From: RXIX01 sp003989075
GTDB taxonomy: Bacteria > Pseudomonadota > Gammaproteobacteria > Competibacterales > Competibacteraceae
Length of the DNA: 64,000 bases
NCBI GenBank assembly: GCA_029780415.1
Contig: JAKOYN010000160.1
Coordinates: 1 to 64,000, forward strand
Reading direction: 5' to 3'
Shown: in pieces, positions 43,471 to 52,698 of the stretch
Layout: each line of letters opens with the position of its first letter
Numbering within the stretch: the first letter of the stretch is position 1
Made by a program: the position numbers and the translations under genes
The notes under the pieces: generated by a model
The model's database searches: none
Seen by the model: only the letters and a program-made list of their open reading frames with translations
Told to the model about the DNA's origin: nothing

Positions 43471-45366
43471 ATGTGCGGGATCACCGGTATTTTTGACACA
43501 CGCGATCGGCGCGGGATCAACCGCGACCTGTTGGCGCGCATGAATGATGCCCAACACCATCGCGGTCCCGATGAGACCGGTCTGCACCTGGAGCCGGGCG
43601 TGGGCCTGGGCCACAAGCGTCTGTCGATCATCGACCTGTCTACCGGTCAGCAGCCGCTGTGCAACGAGGACGGTTCGGTAGTCGTGGTGTTCAATGGCGA
43701 GATCTACAACTTCCAGACGCTGGTGCCGGAACTGGAAGCGCTCGGCCACGTCTTCCACACCCGCAGCGATACCGAGGTGATCGTGCATGCCTGGGAGGCC
43801 TGGGGTGAGGCCTGCGTGAATCGGTTTCGCGGCATGTTTGCCTTTGCGTTGTGGGATCGCAACCAGGATACCCTGTTCCTGGCCCGCGACCGTCTGGGGG
43901 TCAAGCCGCTGTTCTATGCCCTGCTGCCCGACGGTCAGTTGCTGTTCGGGTCCGAGCTGAAAGCCCTGATGGCGCATCCTGGGCTGGAGCGCAGCATCGA
44001 TCCCTGCGCGGTCGAGGATTACTTCGCCCTCGGCTATGTCGCCGAGCCGCGCACGATTTTCACCAGCGCCCGCAAACTGCCGCCGGCACATACGCTATGT
44101 GTGCGGCGTGGCCAGCCGTTTCCGGAGCCGCGCGAATACTGGGATGTACGCTTCACGCTGAACAACCGCATGAGCGAGGTGGAAGCGCGCGAGGAGTTGA
44201 TGACGCGGCTGCGTGAGTCGGTGCGGCTGCGCATGATCGCCGAGGTGCCGCTGGGCGCATTTTTATCCGGTGGCGTCGATTCCAGCGCGGTGGTGGCGCT
44301 GATGGCCGGCCTGTCTGCCGGGCCGGTCAATACCTGCTCGATCGCCTTCAGCGACCCGGCCTTTAACGAAGCGCATTTCGCGCAACAGGTCGCCGATCGC
44401 TACCAGACCCGGCATTTTGTCGATACCGTCGATAGCGATGATTTCGACCTGATCGATACCCTGGCCTGGCTGTACGATGAACCCTATGCCGACAGCTCGG
44501 CCATTCCCACCTATCGGGTCTGCCAGCTCGCCCGCCGCCATGTCACTGTGGCGCTGTCCGGTGATGGTGGCGATGAAAGTTTTGGCGGCTATCGGCGCTA
44601 CCGGCTGCATCTGATGGAAGAGCGTCTGCGGGCGCGCCTGCCGCTGGGTCTGCGCCGGCCGCTGTTTGGGCTGCTTGGGCGGCTGTATCCGAAGGCGGAT
44701 TGGGCGCCACGGCTGTTGCGGGCCAAGACCACCTTTCAGGCGCTGGCCCGGGATGCGACGCAGGCCTATTTCCATTCCGTGTCGATCCTGCGCGATACGA
44801 TGCGCCAGCAGCTGTTCTCGGCGGATTTCCGGGCGCAACTGGGTGGCTATGATGCCCTGGAGGTGTTTCGCCGTCACGCCGCCCGGGTCGACAGTGATGA
44901 ACCGCTGGCGCTGATTCAGTATCTCGATCTAAAAACCTATCTGGTCGGCGATATCAACACCAAGGTGGATCGGGCGAGCATGGCCCATGCGCTGGAGGTG
45001 CGCGAGCCGCTGATGGATCACGAACTGGTCGAGTGGCTGGCGACGCTGCCGTCGGACATGAAGGTGCGCGGTCAGGAAGGCAAGTTCATCTTCAAGAAGG
45101 CCATGGAGCCCAGCCTGCCCAACGATGTGCTGTACCGGCCGAAGATGGGTTTTGCGGTGCCGCTGGCGCGCTGGTTCCGGGGTCCATTACGGCAACGGGT
45201 GCGCGAGGCGCTGACCGGCGAGCGGCTGGCGGATACCGGCTGGTTCGATGCGGCCTATTTGCGCCATCTGGTTGACGCGCATGAATCCGGACGGCGCGAT
45301 TACAGTGCGCCGATCTGGACCGTGCTGATGTTCGAGGCCTTCCTGCGGCGGCAACAGGCGACCTGA
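43471..45366 (+). CDS. XrtA/exosortase A system amidotransferase (asparagine-synthase type)
   Basis: A 631-residue protein (TIGR03108-like). The N-terminal class II glutaminase is complete: nucleophile Cys2 (MCGITGIFD), HRGPDETG, VVFNGEIYN and SDTEV. The C-terminal synthetase domain has the PP-loop LSGGVDSSAVVAL and the acidic GDGGDESFGGYRRYR. It should use glutamine-derived ammonia and ATP to amidate a carboxyl group, possibly a uronic acid of the EPS; the substrate is not established. GGAGG (43455-43459), within the last tandem repeat unit, lies 11 nt before ATG 43471. The coding frame is followed by a methyltransferase gene after 12 bp. Confidence 0.94.
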   Translation: MCGITGIFDTRDRRGINRDLLARMNDAQHHRGPDETGLHLEPGVGLGHKRLSIIDLSTGQQPLCNEDGSVVVVFNGEIYNFQTLVPELEALGHVFHTRSDTEVIVHAWEAWGEACVNRFRGMFAFALWDRNQDTLFLARDRLGVKPLFYALLPDGQLLFGSELKALMAHPGLERSIDPCAVEDYFALGYVAEPRTIFTSARKLPPAHTLCVRRGQPFPEPREYWDVRFTLNNRMSEVEAREELMTRLRESVRLRMIAEVPLGAFLSGGVDSSAVVALMAGLSAGPVNTCSIAFSDPAFNEAHFAQQVADRYQTRHFVDTVDSDDFDLIDTLAWLYDEPYADSSAIPTYRVCQLARRHVTVALSGDGGDESFGGYRRYRLHLMEERLRARLPLGLRRPLFGLLGRLYPKADWAPRLLRAKTTFQALARDATQAYFHSVSILRDTMRQQLFSADFRAQLGGYDALEVFRRHAARVDSDEPLALIQYLDLKTYLVGDINTKVDRASMAHALEVREPLMDHELVEWLATLPSDMKVRGQEGKFIFKKAMEPSLPNDVLYRPKMGFAVPLARWFRGPLRQRVREALTGERLADTGWFDAAYLRHLVDAHESGRRDYSAPIWTVLMFEAFLRRQQAT

Positions 45367-45378
45367 AGAGGAGCGCGC

Positions 45379-46329
45379 ATGACCACGGATGCGGCAGCAT
45401 TCAAATTGAATTTCACTCTCGCCGGGATCGGCCGGGTGCTGCGGGCCATCGCGACCAATCAGGTGGCAGGCTGGTTTCCCGGCTGGTATGTGCGGATCAC
45501 CGGGCAGACTGGACGTGGTTCGGAACCGGAGACGCCCGCGCAGGTTGCGGCCTATTTTCGCACCTGCTTCGACGATTACCGGGCGCGCCTGGCGGCAGAT
45601 GGCGATATCGTCACCTGTCTGGCCGGCAAGACCGTGCTGGAATACGGTCCGGGCGATATGCCGGGTGTAGCGCTGTTGCTGCTGGCGCATGGCGCCGCAC
45701 AGGTGATTTGCGTTGACCGCTTTCCGATGCTGCACCTGTCGGCGCGCAATGCCGCCGTGCTGGCGGAACTGCTGGCCGGGCTGGATGATGCGGCGCGCGC
45801 GCGGGTCCGCGCCTGCCTGCGCGATCCTGACGATCCGGCGCAGGGGTTTCGCCCGGAGCGGCTGCGCTATCAGGTTCAGGCCAGCGGCCTGTCGGAATTG
45901 AGCGACGCGGTGGACCTGATCATCTCCCGGGCGGTGTTGGAGCATGTCAATGATCTACCGGCGTCCTTCGCCGACATGTACCGGGCGTTGCGACCGGGCG
46001 GGAGGATGCTGCATCAGGTGGATTTGCGCAGCCACGGCCTGCATCGCCAGCACCCGCTGGATTTCCTGGTCTGGCCCGTGTGGCTATGGAACCTGATGTT
46101 CTCCAACAAGGGTACGCCGAATCGCTGGCGGGTTGACCGCTACCGGGCACTGGTGGCGCAAAGCGGGTTTGTCGACATCCAGGTCGAGGCGACGCATCGC
46201 CTGGAATCAGCGCGGGTCGAAGCGATTCGCGCGCATCTGGCCGCACCGTTTCGCACCCTGCCCGCCGAGGATCTGGCCTGGTTGGGCTGCTGGCTGGCCG
46301 GGCGCAAGCCGTCCGGCGCTACGGTATGA
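45379..46329 (+). CDS. Class I SAM-dependent methyltransferase
   Basis: A 316-residue cytoplasmic methyltransferase. Motif I is VLEYGPGDMPGVA (about 88-100), an acidic residue D114 follows at VICVDRF, and the late motifs are LIISRAVLEHVNDLPASFADMYRALRPGGRM. The C-terminal lobe (WNLMFSNKGTPNRWRVDRYRAL) is shared by EPS-associated enzymes. It probably methylates a sugar of the polysaccharide. GAGGAG precedes ATG 45379. Substrate unknown. Confidence 0.88.
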   Translation: MTTDAAAFKLNFTLAGIGRVLRAIATNQVAGWFPGWYVRITGQTGRGSEPETPAQVAAYFRTCFDDYRARLAADGDIVTCLAGKTVLEYGPGDMPGVALLLLAHGAAQVICVDRFPMLHLSARNAAVLAELLAGLDDAARARVRACLRDPDDPAQGFRPERLRYQVQASGLSELSDAVDLIISRAVLEHVNDLPASFADMYRALRPGGRMLHQVDLRSHGLHRQHPLDFLVWPVWLWNLMFSNKGTPNRWRVDRYRALVAQSGFVDIQVEATHRLESARVEAIRAHLAAPFRTLPAEDLAWLGCWLAGRKPSGATV

Positions 46330-46369
46330 AAATCGACCCTGACCTTCACCGATCCCAACCCTGAATTCC

Positions 46370-47578
46370 ATGCGCATTCTTCATATTCTTGATCATTCGC
46401 TGCCGCTGCACAGTGGCTATACCTTCCGCACCGCAGCCATTCTGCGCGAGCAGCGGCGGCTGGGTTGGGAGACCTTCCATATCACCAGCGCCAAGCAGGG
46501 TGCGGTGGCAGCACTGGAGGAAAGCGCCGCTGGTCTGCATTTTTTGCGCACGCCGCCGGAAACGGCGATCTGGGCACGCTGGCCGGTGCTGAATCAGGTG
46601 GCGGTGGTGAGCGGTCTGGAGCGCCGGTTGGCGGACGTGGTCGAGCAGGTGCGGCCCGATCTGCTGCACGCTCATTCGCCGGCCCTGAATGGTCTGGCGG
46701 CGCTGCGGATCGCCCGGCGTTTCAAGCTGCCGCTGGTGTATGAAGTACGCGCCTTCTGGGAAGACGCAGCGGTGGATCACGGCACAACGCGTGAGGGCAG
46801 TCTGCGTTATCGCCTGACCCGGGCGCTGGAAACCCATGTGCTGCAGCGGGCCAGTGCGGTGACCTGCATTTGCGAGGGTCTGCGCAACGATATCGTGGCG
46901 CGCGGCATCCCGGCCGGAAAGGTCACGGTGATTGCCAATGCCGTGGATGTCGAACAGTTCAGCCTGGGCGGTGCACCTGATCCGGAGTTGCGGGCGCAGC
47001 TCGGTCTGGATGGGACGCGGGTGCTGGGTTTCATCGGCAGTTTTTACGCCTACGAAGGGCTGGCGTTGCTGCTGGAGGGCCTGCCAGGTTTGCTCAAACA
47101 GCGGCCTGAGGTGCGGCTGCTGCTGGTGGGCGGTGGACCGCAGGAGCAGGCGCTGCGCGAGCAGGCGCGGGCGCTGGGCGTGGCCGATCGGGTGGTGTTT
47201 ACGGGCCGGGTGCCGCATGCCGAGGTCAATCGCTACTACGATCTGATCGATGTGCTGGTGTATCCGCGCCTGTCGATGCGCCTGACCGAACTGGTCACGC
47301 CGCTGAAGCCGCTGGAGGCGATGGCACAGGGGCGGCTGTTCATCGCCTCCGACGTCGGCGGTCACCGGGAATTGATCCGCGATGGCGAGACCGGGGTGCT
47401 GTTCCGCGCTGGCGATGCCGCTGACCTGACCGCGAAAGCACTGGACCTGTTGAGCCAGCCCGAACGCTGGCCGGCCTTGAAGGCCCGTGGCCGGCGCTTC
47501 GTCGAGGAGGAGCGGACCTGGCGCAATAGCGTTGCGCGCTATGCGGATGTGTACACGACGCTGCGGGTGGTGCGATGA
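46370..47578 (+). CDS. Exosortase A-associated glycosyltransferase, TIGR04063 (Daro_2409) type
   Basis: A 402-residue GT4 enzyme. It begins MRILHILDHSLPLHSGYTFRTAAI, the subfamily signature. Acceptor-side features include YEVRAFWEDAAVDHGTTREGS; the donor domain has IGSFYAYEGLALLLE, GRVPHAEVNRYYDLIDVLVYPR and PLKPLEAMAQGRLFIASDVGG. Its stop overlaps the next glycosyltransferase gene by 4 nt, so both are translated together. It acts in repeat-unit assembly at the inner face of the membrane. Confidence 0.93.
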   Translation: MRILHILDHSLPLHSGYTFRTAAILREQRRLGWETFHITSAKQGAVAALEESAAGLHFLRTPPETAIWARWPVLNQVAVVSGLERRLADVVEQVRPDLLHAHSPALNGLAALRIARRFKLPLVYEVRAFWEDAAVDHGTTREGSLRYRLTRALETHVLQRASAVTCICEGLRNDIVARGIPAGKVTVIANAVDVEQFSLGGAPDPELRAQLGLDGTRVLGFIGSFYAYEGLALLLEGLPGLLKQRPEVRLLLVGGGPQEQALREQARALGVADRVVFTGRVPHAEVNRYYDLIDVLVYPRLSMRLTELVTPLKPLEAMAQGRLFIASDVGGHRELIRDGETGVLFRAGDAADLTAKALDLLSQPERWPALKARGRRFVEEERTWRNSVARYADVYTTLRVVR

Positions 47579-48711
47579 CGGCGAACCCAGCCGAATGGCC
47601 TGGCATCCTGATGAGCGGGCCGTTGCCGCCACCGCCTGGGGGCATGGCCAGTGTACTGGCGATGCTGGCCGAATCCTCTCTGGCCAGGCGGGTCCGGCTG
47701 GAGCTGTTCGATACCGCCAAGCGCACCCCGGAAGGCCGGTCGGCCTGGCAGGGCTGGGTGGCGCGCGCAAGCCTGATGCGGCGCTGGTGGCGCCAACTCG
47801 GTGAACTGCCGGCGGCGATCGCCCATATCCATACCTGCAGCGGTTTAACGTTCTTTCTGGATGGCCTGCTGGCGACGCTGGCGCGGGCGCGTGGTGTCCG
47901 GGTCATTCTGCATGTGCATGGCGCCCGCTTCGATACCTTTCTTGACACGCTGGATCCGTTGCGCCGGCGTTGGGCACAGCAGATCGCGCGCCGCGCCGAT
48001 CGGGTGGTGGTGTTGTCCGAGGAATGGCGCCAACGCCTGCAGACGCGTCTGCCCGGTGCGCGGCTGGACATCATCGAAAATGGCGTGCCGGTGCCGCTGC
48101 CGGTGTCGCGTCAGTACGAATCCGGTCCCGTGCGGGGCATTTTTCTCGGCTCCATCGGCCGGCGCAAAGGTGTGCCGCAATTGATTGAGGCGTTGGTCCA
48201 GGCCGCTGACGGCATCAGTCTGCGCCTGGCGGGCGATGAGGAATATCCGGGTGACAGGTCCGCCATGCAGGCGCTGGCGCAGCAGCACGGGGTCGCGACG
48301 CGTCTGGAATTTGTTGGCGCAGTGAGCGGCACCGCCAAGGAAGCATTCCTGCGCGAGGCCGATTTCTTCGTGCTGCCGTCGTTGGCCGAGGGCCTGCCGA
48401 TCAGTCTGCTGGAGGCCATGGCCAGTGGGCTGCCGGTGATTGCCACCACGGTGGGCGCTGTGCCGGCGGTGATCGAGCCCATGCGCAATGGCCTGCTGGT
48501 GGCGCCCGGCGCAGTAGTCGAGCTGCGTCAGGCGATGGAACGGCTGGCTGCCGATCCCGTATTGCGCAGCCGTCTTGGCGCGGCTGGGCGGGAAACCTGT
48601 ATCGCGCGCTATGGTGTGGACCGTATGGCCGATGCCTGCGCGGCGCTTTATGCTGAACTGTGTCCGGCATTTGACTGGACGGTTTCTGGATTCCCGCCTT
48701 CGCGGGAATGA
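47575..48711 (+). CDS. GT4 glycosyltransferase
   Basis: A 378-residue glycosyltransferase. The start region GILMSGPLPPPPGGMASVLAML carries the proline/glycine-rich nucleotide loop; the C-terminal domain has GSIGRRKGVPQLIEAL and VLPSLAEGLPISLLEAMASGLPVIATTVGAVP. It overlaps the preceding gene by 4 nt. The last residues (SGFPPSRE) are encoded by the first dRS3-like repeat (TTCTGGATTCCCGCC), which also provides the stop. The original C-terminus probably ended just before it. Sugar specificity unknown. Confidence 0.92.
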   Translation: MTANPAEWPGILMSGPLPPPPGGMASVLAMLAESSLARRVRLELFDTAKRTPEGRSAWQGWVARASLMRRWWRQLGELPAAIAHIHTCSGLTFFLDGLLATLARARGVRVILHVHGARFDTFLDTLDPLRRRWAQQIARRADRVVVLSEEWRQRLQTRLPGARLDIIENGVPVPLPVSRQYESGPVRGIFLGSIGRRKGVPQLIEALVQAADGISLRLAGDEEYPGDRSAMQALAQQHGVATRLEFVGAVSGTAKEAFLREADFFVLPSLAEGLPISLLEAMASGLPVIATTVGAVPAVIEPMRNGLLVAPGAVVELRQAMERLAADPVLRSRLGAAGRETCIARYGVDRMADACAALYAELCPAFDWTVSGFPPSRE

Positions 48712-48713
48712 CG
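48684..48713 (+). repeat. dRS3-like inverted repeat, copy 1
   Basis: TTCTGGATTCCCGCCTTCGC continuing as GGGAATGACG. The core ATTCCCGC...GCGGGAAT is a perfect inverted repeat. It lies in the last codons and stop of the upstream glycosyltransferase gene. The type is widespread in proteobacteria and known from Neisseria as dRS3. Confidence 0.85.
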
Positions 48714-48745
48714 CGGGCGGGGGAAAGTTTCAATGTCAAGACACC

Positions 48746-48775
48746 TTCTGGATTCCCGCCTTCGCGGGAATGACG
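48746..48775 (+). repeat. dRS3-like inverted repeat, copy 2
   Basis: An identical 30-bp unit in direct orientation 62 bp after copy 1. It lies in the spacer before the CapK-like gene, 30 bp from its start codon. Confidence 0.85.
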
Positions 48776-48805
48776 GTCATCCAGAGGGGACTGGAGGATA
48801 GCGCC

Positions 48806-50170
48806 TTGATCCAGGCCGACGGGTATACCCGGTTCGTAGCGAATCTGCTGTTTCCGCTGCACGAGCGCCTTAAGGGGCATGATTCAGTACGACTGCGGCG
48901 CGAGCTGGAGGAGACGCAATGGTGGCCGGTCGAGCGTCTGCGCCACTTGCAACTGACTCGGCTGCAAGCCATGCTGACCGAGGCAGGTCGCCATGTGCCC
49001 TATTACCAGCGGCTGTTTGCCGAGTGCGGTTTTGATCCCGCCGCCGTGCACAGTCTGGCGGATTTGTCGCGTCTGCCGTTTCTGACCAAGGCCGTGATCC
49101 GCGCGAACACCGAGGCGCTCAAGCACGAGCAGGCGCGTGGTCTGGCGCGCTTCAACACCGGTGGCAGTTCCGGCGAACCCCTGATCTTCTTCATCGGCAC
49201 TGAGCGGGTCAGCCATGACGTTGCGGCAAAGTGGCGCGCAACCCGCTGGTGGGGCGTGGATATTGGCGATCCGGAAATCGTGGTTTGGGGTTCGCCCATT
49301 GAACTGGGTGGACAGGATCGCATCAAGGCACTGCGCGATCGCCTGTTGCGGACGCGCCTGTTGCCGGCTTTTGAAATGAGCGAAGCCAGGCTGGATAGCT
49401 TCGTGGAGGCAATCCGCGCCATGCGGCCGCGCATGCTGTTTGGCTATCCGAGTGCGCTGAGCCACATCGCCCGCCATGCCGAGAAGCGCGGCCAGCGTCT
49501 CGATGATCTGGGCATCGCAGTGGCCTTCGTCACCAGTGAACGCCTGTATGACGAGCAGCGCGCTACGATCACGCGTGTGTTTGCCTGTCCAGTAGCCAAT
49601 GGCTATGGGGGTCGCGATGCCGGGTTTATCGCCCATCAGTGTCCGCAGGGCGGCATGCACCTGACCGCCGAGGATGTGATTGTCGAAATCGTCGATGCCG
49701 CAGGTCAGGGAGTGCCGGTCGGCGTAGCCGGCGAAATTGTGGTGACCCATTTGGCGACTCGCGATTTTCCGTTCATTCGTTATCGGACCGGTGATATTGC
49801 GGTGCTGGATGACCAGCCCTGTGCCTGTGGGCGTGGCCTGCCGCTGCTGCGCGAAATTCAGGGACGCACGACGGATTTCGTGGTGGCTGCTGATGGGACG
49901 GTGCTGCACGGGCTGGCGCTGATTTACACCCTGCGTGACATTGCGGGCATCGAATCCTTCAAGATCATCCAGGAATCGCGCGAGTGGCTGCGGGTGCAGG
50001 TGGTGCCGGGGGAAGGTCTGGATCTGGCTGCGGCGACCGCACGTATCGAACGTGAATTCCGCGCCCGCTTGGGTGCCGGGGTGCGGGTTGAGGTAAGCGC
50101 GGTCGCGGTGATCGCTGCCGAGGCCTCGGGCAAGTACCGCTATGTGGTCAGCAAGGTTGCTCCGGGCTGA
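48806..50170 (+). CDS. CapK / phenylacetate-CoA ligase-family protein
   Basis: A 454-residue adenylate-forming enzyme of the PaaK/CapK group often found in capsule and EPS loci. The ATP-binding motif is NTGGSSGEPLIFF, followed by NGYGGRDAG, the RYRTGD motif (FIRYRTGDIAVLDDQPCACGRGLP) and GRTTDFVVAADG. The start is TTG at 48806: GGAGG lies exactly 8 nt upstream, whereas longer readings would run through the two dRS3-like repeats. It likely activates an organic acid for attachment to a sugar; no substrate can be named. Confidence 0.88.
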   Translation: MIQADGYTRFVANLLFPLHERLKGHDSVRLRRELEETQWWPVERLRHLQLTRLQAMLTEAGRHVPYYQRLFAECGFDPAAVHSLADLSRLPFLTKAVIRANTEALKHEQARGLARFNTGGSSGEPLIFFIGTERVSHDVAAKWRATRWWGVDIGDPEIVVWGSPIELGGQDRIKALRDRLLRTRLLPAFEMSEARLDSFVEAIRAMRPRMLFGYPSALSHIARHAEKRGQRLDDLGIAVAFVTSERLYDEQRATITRVFACPVANGYGGRDAGFIAHQCPQGGMHLTAEDVIVEIVDAAGQGVPVGVAGEIVVTHLATRDFPFIRYRTGDIAVLDDQPCACGRGLPLLREIQGRTTDFVVAADGTVLHGLALIYTLRDIAGIESFKIIQESREWLRVQVVPGEGLDLAAATARIEREFRARLGAGVRVEVSAVAVIAAEASGKYRYVVSKVAPG

Positions 50171-50173
50171 ACC

Positions 50174-51502
50174 ATGCGCGACCTGATCCTGCTGCCCCTG
50201 GTCCTGATTGCTGCTGCCGTCGGCCTGGCGCATCCCTGGCAGGGCATTCTGGGCTGGGTGTGGGTGAGCGTGATGAATCCGCACCGGCTGACCTGGGGCT
50301 TCATGAGCAGTGCCCCCGTGGCAGCGCTGATCGGCGGCTGCGTACTGGTGGGTCTGTTCATCTCGCGTGATCGCAAGTCGCTGCCGCTGGTCGCGCCGGT
50401 TGGCTGGCTGATCCTGTTCATGATCTGGGTCAGCGTGACTTCGGTGTTTGCCCTGTTCCCGGACGAGGTCTACCCGATGTGGGACAAGGTCATGAAAATC
50501 ATGTTCATGACCCTGGTGGCGACGGCGGTGCTGGAAACCCGCCAGCATGTGCATGCCCTGATCTGGATGCTGGTCATTTCACTGGGCTTTTTTGGCGTCA
50601 AGGGTGGCCTGTTCACTCTGGCGCACGGTGGCCATTATCAGGTGCGGGGCCCCGATAGCAGTTTCATCGGTCCCAATAATGAACTGGCGCTGGCGCTGGT
50701 GATGAGTATTCCACTGATGCGCTATTGCCAGTTGCAGTTGCAGGCACAGGTGCAGGCGCAACAGGTCTGGCTGCGGCGGGGCCTGATCGTGGCCATGCTG
50801 CTGACCGGGCTGGCGGTGCTGGGCAGCCAGTCGCGCGGTGCCTTGGTGGCGGTCTCGGCCATGGCGCTGGCGCTGTGGTGGAACAGTTCGCGCAAGCTGG
50901 CGCTGGGCGTGGCGCTGGTGTTTCTGTCGCCGCTGATGCTGCTGTTCATGCCCGACAAATGGTGGGATCGGATGGCCACCATTCAGACCTACCATGAGGA
51001 TGAGTCGGCGCTGGGTCGGATCAATGCCTGGAAAATGGCCTGGAACCTGGCGCGCGATCGTTTCTTCGGCGGTGGCTTCGAGATCTACAACGACTACGTT
51101 TTCCGTCTGTACGCGCCGACTCCCGAGGATGTGCATGCCGCGCACAGCATCTATTTCCAGGTGCTTGGCGAGCATGGCTTTGTTGGCCTGTTGATCTATC
51201 TGGCCTTTTGGATCTCGGTCTGGCGGACGACCCGCTGGGTACAGCGCAACGCGGTTGGTGAGGAGTGGCGCTGGGCGGCCGATCTGTCCGGCATGGTACG
51301 AGTCAGCCTGATTGGCTATGCGGTCGGCGGAGCCTTTCTCAGCCTGTCCTACTTTGATCTGCCGTATTACCTGATGGTGGCAATGGTGGTGGTGCGCTAT
51401 AAGCTGATGCTTGATCAAGCAGCGGTGCCGTATGGGTTGGTTCCGGGCGCAGGATGGCTGCGCAAGGCCGGTTCATCCAAAGGCAACGGAGCGCAGCGAT
51501 GA
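50174..51502 (+). CDS. Exosortase A-associated O-antigen-ligase-like protein (TIGR03097 type)
   Basis: A 442-residue inner-membrane protein with about ten hydrophobic helices. The start RDLILLPLVLIAAAVGLAHPWQGILGWVWVSVMNPHRL is diagnostic. A Wzy_C/ligase-type periplasmic loop (FGGGFEIYNDYVFRLYAPTPEDVHAAHSIYFQVLGEHG) carries the His residues conserved in ligases. It may polymerise the EPS or transfer glycan to another acceptor; family naming suggests protein O-glycosylation, which is unproven. The stop overlaps the next gene by 4 nt (ATGA). Confidence 0.93.
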   Translation: MRDLILLPLVLIAAAVGLAHPWQGILGWVWVSVMNPHRLTWGFMSSAPVAALIGGCVLVGLFISRDRKSLPLVAPVGWLILFMIWVSVTSVFALFPDEVYPMWDKVMKIMFMTLVATAVLETRQHVHALIWMLVISLGFFGVKGGLFTLAHGGHYQVRGPDSSFIGPNNELALALVMSIPLMRYCQLQLQAQVQAQQVWLRRGLIVAMLLTGLAVLGSQSRGALVAVSAMALALWWNSSRKLALGVALVFLSPLMLLFMPDKWWDRMATIQTYHEDESALGRINAWKMAWNLARDRFFGGGFEIYNDYVFRLYAPTPEDVHAAHSIYFQVLGEHGFVGLLIYLAFWISVWRTTRWVQRNAVGEEWRWAADLSGMVRVSLIGYAVGGAFLSLSYFDLPYYLMVAMVVVRYKLMLDQAAVPYGLVPGAGWLRKAGSSKGNGAQR

Positions 51503-52440
51503 GTGCTACGGGTCTGCTTTATCGCCTGCTGGCGCCCGCCGGTGCCCGTGGTCAGCTGGTAGTGCTGATTTTTCACCGGGTGCTGCCCGAGCCCGACGCG
51601 CTGCGTCCGGGTGAACCCGATCTGGCGGAATTCAGTCGACAGATGCGCTTCTGGGCGCGCCATTTTCAGGTGTTGCCGCTGCTGGAGGCAGCGCAACGGC
51701 TGGCCGAGGGACGCCTGCCCGCCGCAGCGGCCTGTATTACCTTTGACGATGGCTATGCGGATAATCTCGACGTGGCCACGCCGGTTCTGCAGGCGCTGGG
51801 TTTGCCGGCTACCTTGTTCGTGGCCAGCGGGTTTCTGGATGGCGGGGTGATGTGGAACGACCTGCTCATCGAGGCATTGCGCCAGGCGCCCGGTACGGCA
51901 TTGGATTTGACGGCGCTGGGTTTGGGCGTGCTGCATCTGAACGCACCGGGAGGGCGTGCCGCTGCTGCTGCTGAACTGTTGCAGCGGATCAAGCGCCAGC
52001 CGCTGGCGCAGCGCGCGGCACTGGCCGAAGCGGTGCTGGCCGCCTCCGGCGGAGTACGGCCAACGCTGATGCTGAGCACGGCGCAGTTGCGCCGCATGGC
52101 TGGACTGGATTGGGAGATCGGTGCGCACACCGTGCGGCATCCCATTCTCGACGTGCTGCCCGATGCACAGGCCCGGCAGGAAATCCGCGACAGCAAGCAG
52201 TATCTGGAGCAGTTGCTTGGTCAGCCGGTGCGCAGCTTTGCCTACCCGAATGGACGGCCTGGCCAGGATTACGCCGCGCGACATGTGGCCATGGTCCGCG
52301 AGGCGGGTTTTAGCGTGGCGGTCTCGACACGCCTGGCGGTAGCCCGCAGCGGTGACGACGTGCTGCAACTGCCGCGCTTTACGCCCTGGGACCGTCAGCC
52401 GCTGGCCTATGCGGCGCGAGTGGCGCGGGCGCTGCTTTGA
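51499..52440 (+). CDS. Second polysaccharide deacetylase (NodB family)
   Basis: A 313-residue deacetylase distinct from the one at 37432. It has the LIFHRVLPEPD start, the catalytic ITFDDGYADN (about 86-95), EIGAHTVRHPIL with the metal-binding His pair and SFAYPNGRPGQDY. Start ATG 51499 overlaps the previous stop, with ACGGAG 6 nt upstream. The last 13 codons lie inside a 42-bp sequence duplicated at 53392-53433, after the AT-rich insert. The gene itself appears intact. Confidence 0.92.
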   Translation: MSATGLLYRLLAPAGARGQLVVLIFHRVLPEPDALRPGEPDLAEFSRQMRFWARHFQVLPLLEAAQRLAEGRLPAAAACITFDDGYADNLDVATPVLQALGLPATLFVASGFLDGGVMWNDLLIEALRQAPGTALDLTALGLGVLHLNAPGGRAAAAAELLQRIKRQPLAQRAALAEAVLAASGGVRPTLMLSTAQLRRMAGLDWEIGAHTVRHPILDVLPDAQARQEIRDSKQYLEQLLGQPVRSFAYPNGRPGQDYAARHVAMVREAGFSVAVSTRLAVARSGDDVLQLPRFTPWDRQPLAYAARVARALL

Positions 52441-52444
52441 GTCA
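52403..52444 (+). repeat. 42-bp direct repeat, left copy
   Basis: It spans the 3' end of the deacetylase gene and 4 bp beyond. It recurs at 53392-53433 with a single A/G difference, so the two copies bracket the insert with the IS1 remnant and the AT-rich methyltransferase gene. Confidence 0.9.
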
Positions 52445-52449
52445 ACGAC

Positions 52450-52677
52450 CATAGCACTACCATTGCAGGATGAGTTGGATGAAAGTCCTTGCATTCTGGG
52501 GCATTTGGAGAACGCTAGGGTTTTACGCACCTGTCGCCCGAGACGCTGGCGCAGAGTGATATTGAAATGCTCGATGTGCTGGGTCGGACTGCGCCTGGCG
52601 TCGTAAGTGACCTCATGTCGGCACGGTCGCAGAATGTGGTTTAGCACTGTGTTGCCGCAATTGATTGTTCCCCTCAA
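52450..52677 (-). pseudogene. IS1-family transposase remnant
   Basis: On the minus strand the segment reads HEVTYDARRSPTQHIEHF and then NITLRQRLGRQVRKTLAFSK. This corresponds to the C-terminal part of IS1-family transposases (E. coli IS1: RYTQRIERHNLNLRTRIKRL... RKTICFSKS). The N-terminal half and the terminal inverted repeats are missing, so it is not functional. It lies between the duplicated deacetylase end and the AT-rich methyltransferase gene and marks that insert as foreign. Confidence 0.75.
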
Positions 52678-52698
52678 CCAAATGAGAGTAAGAGCATC

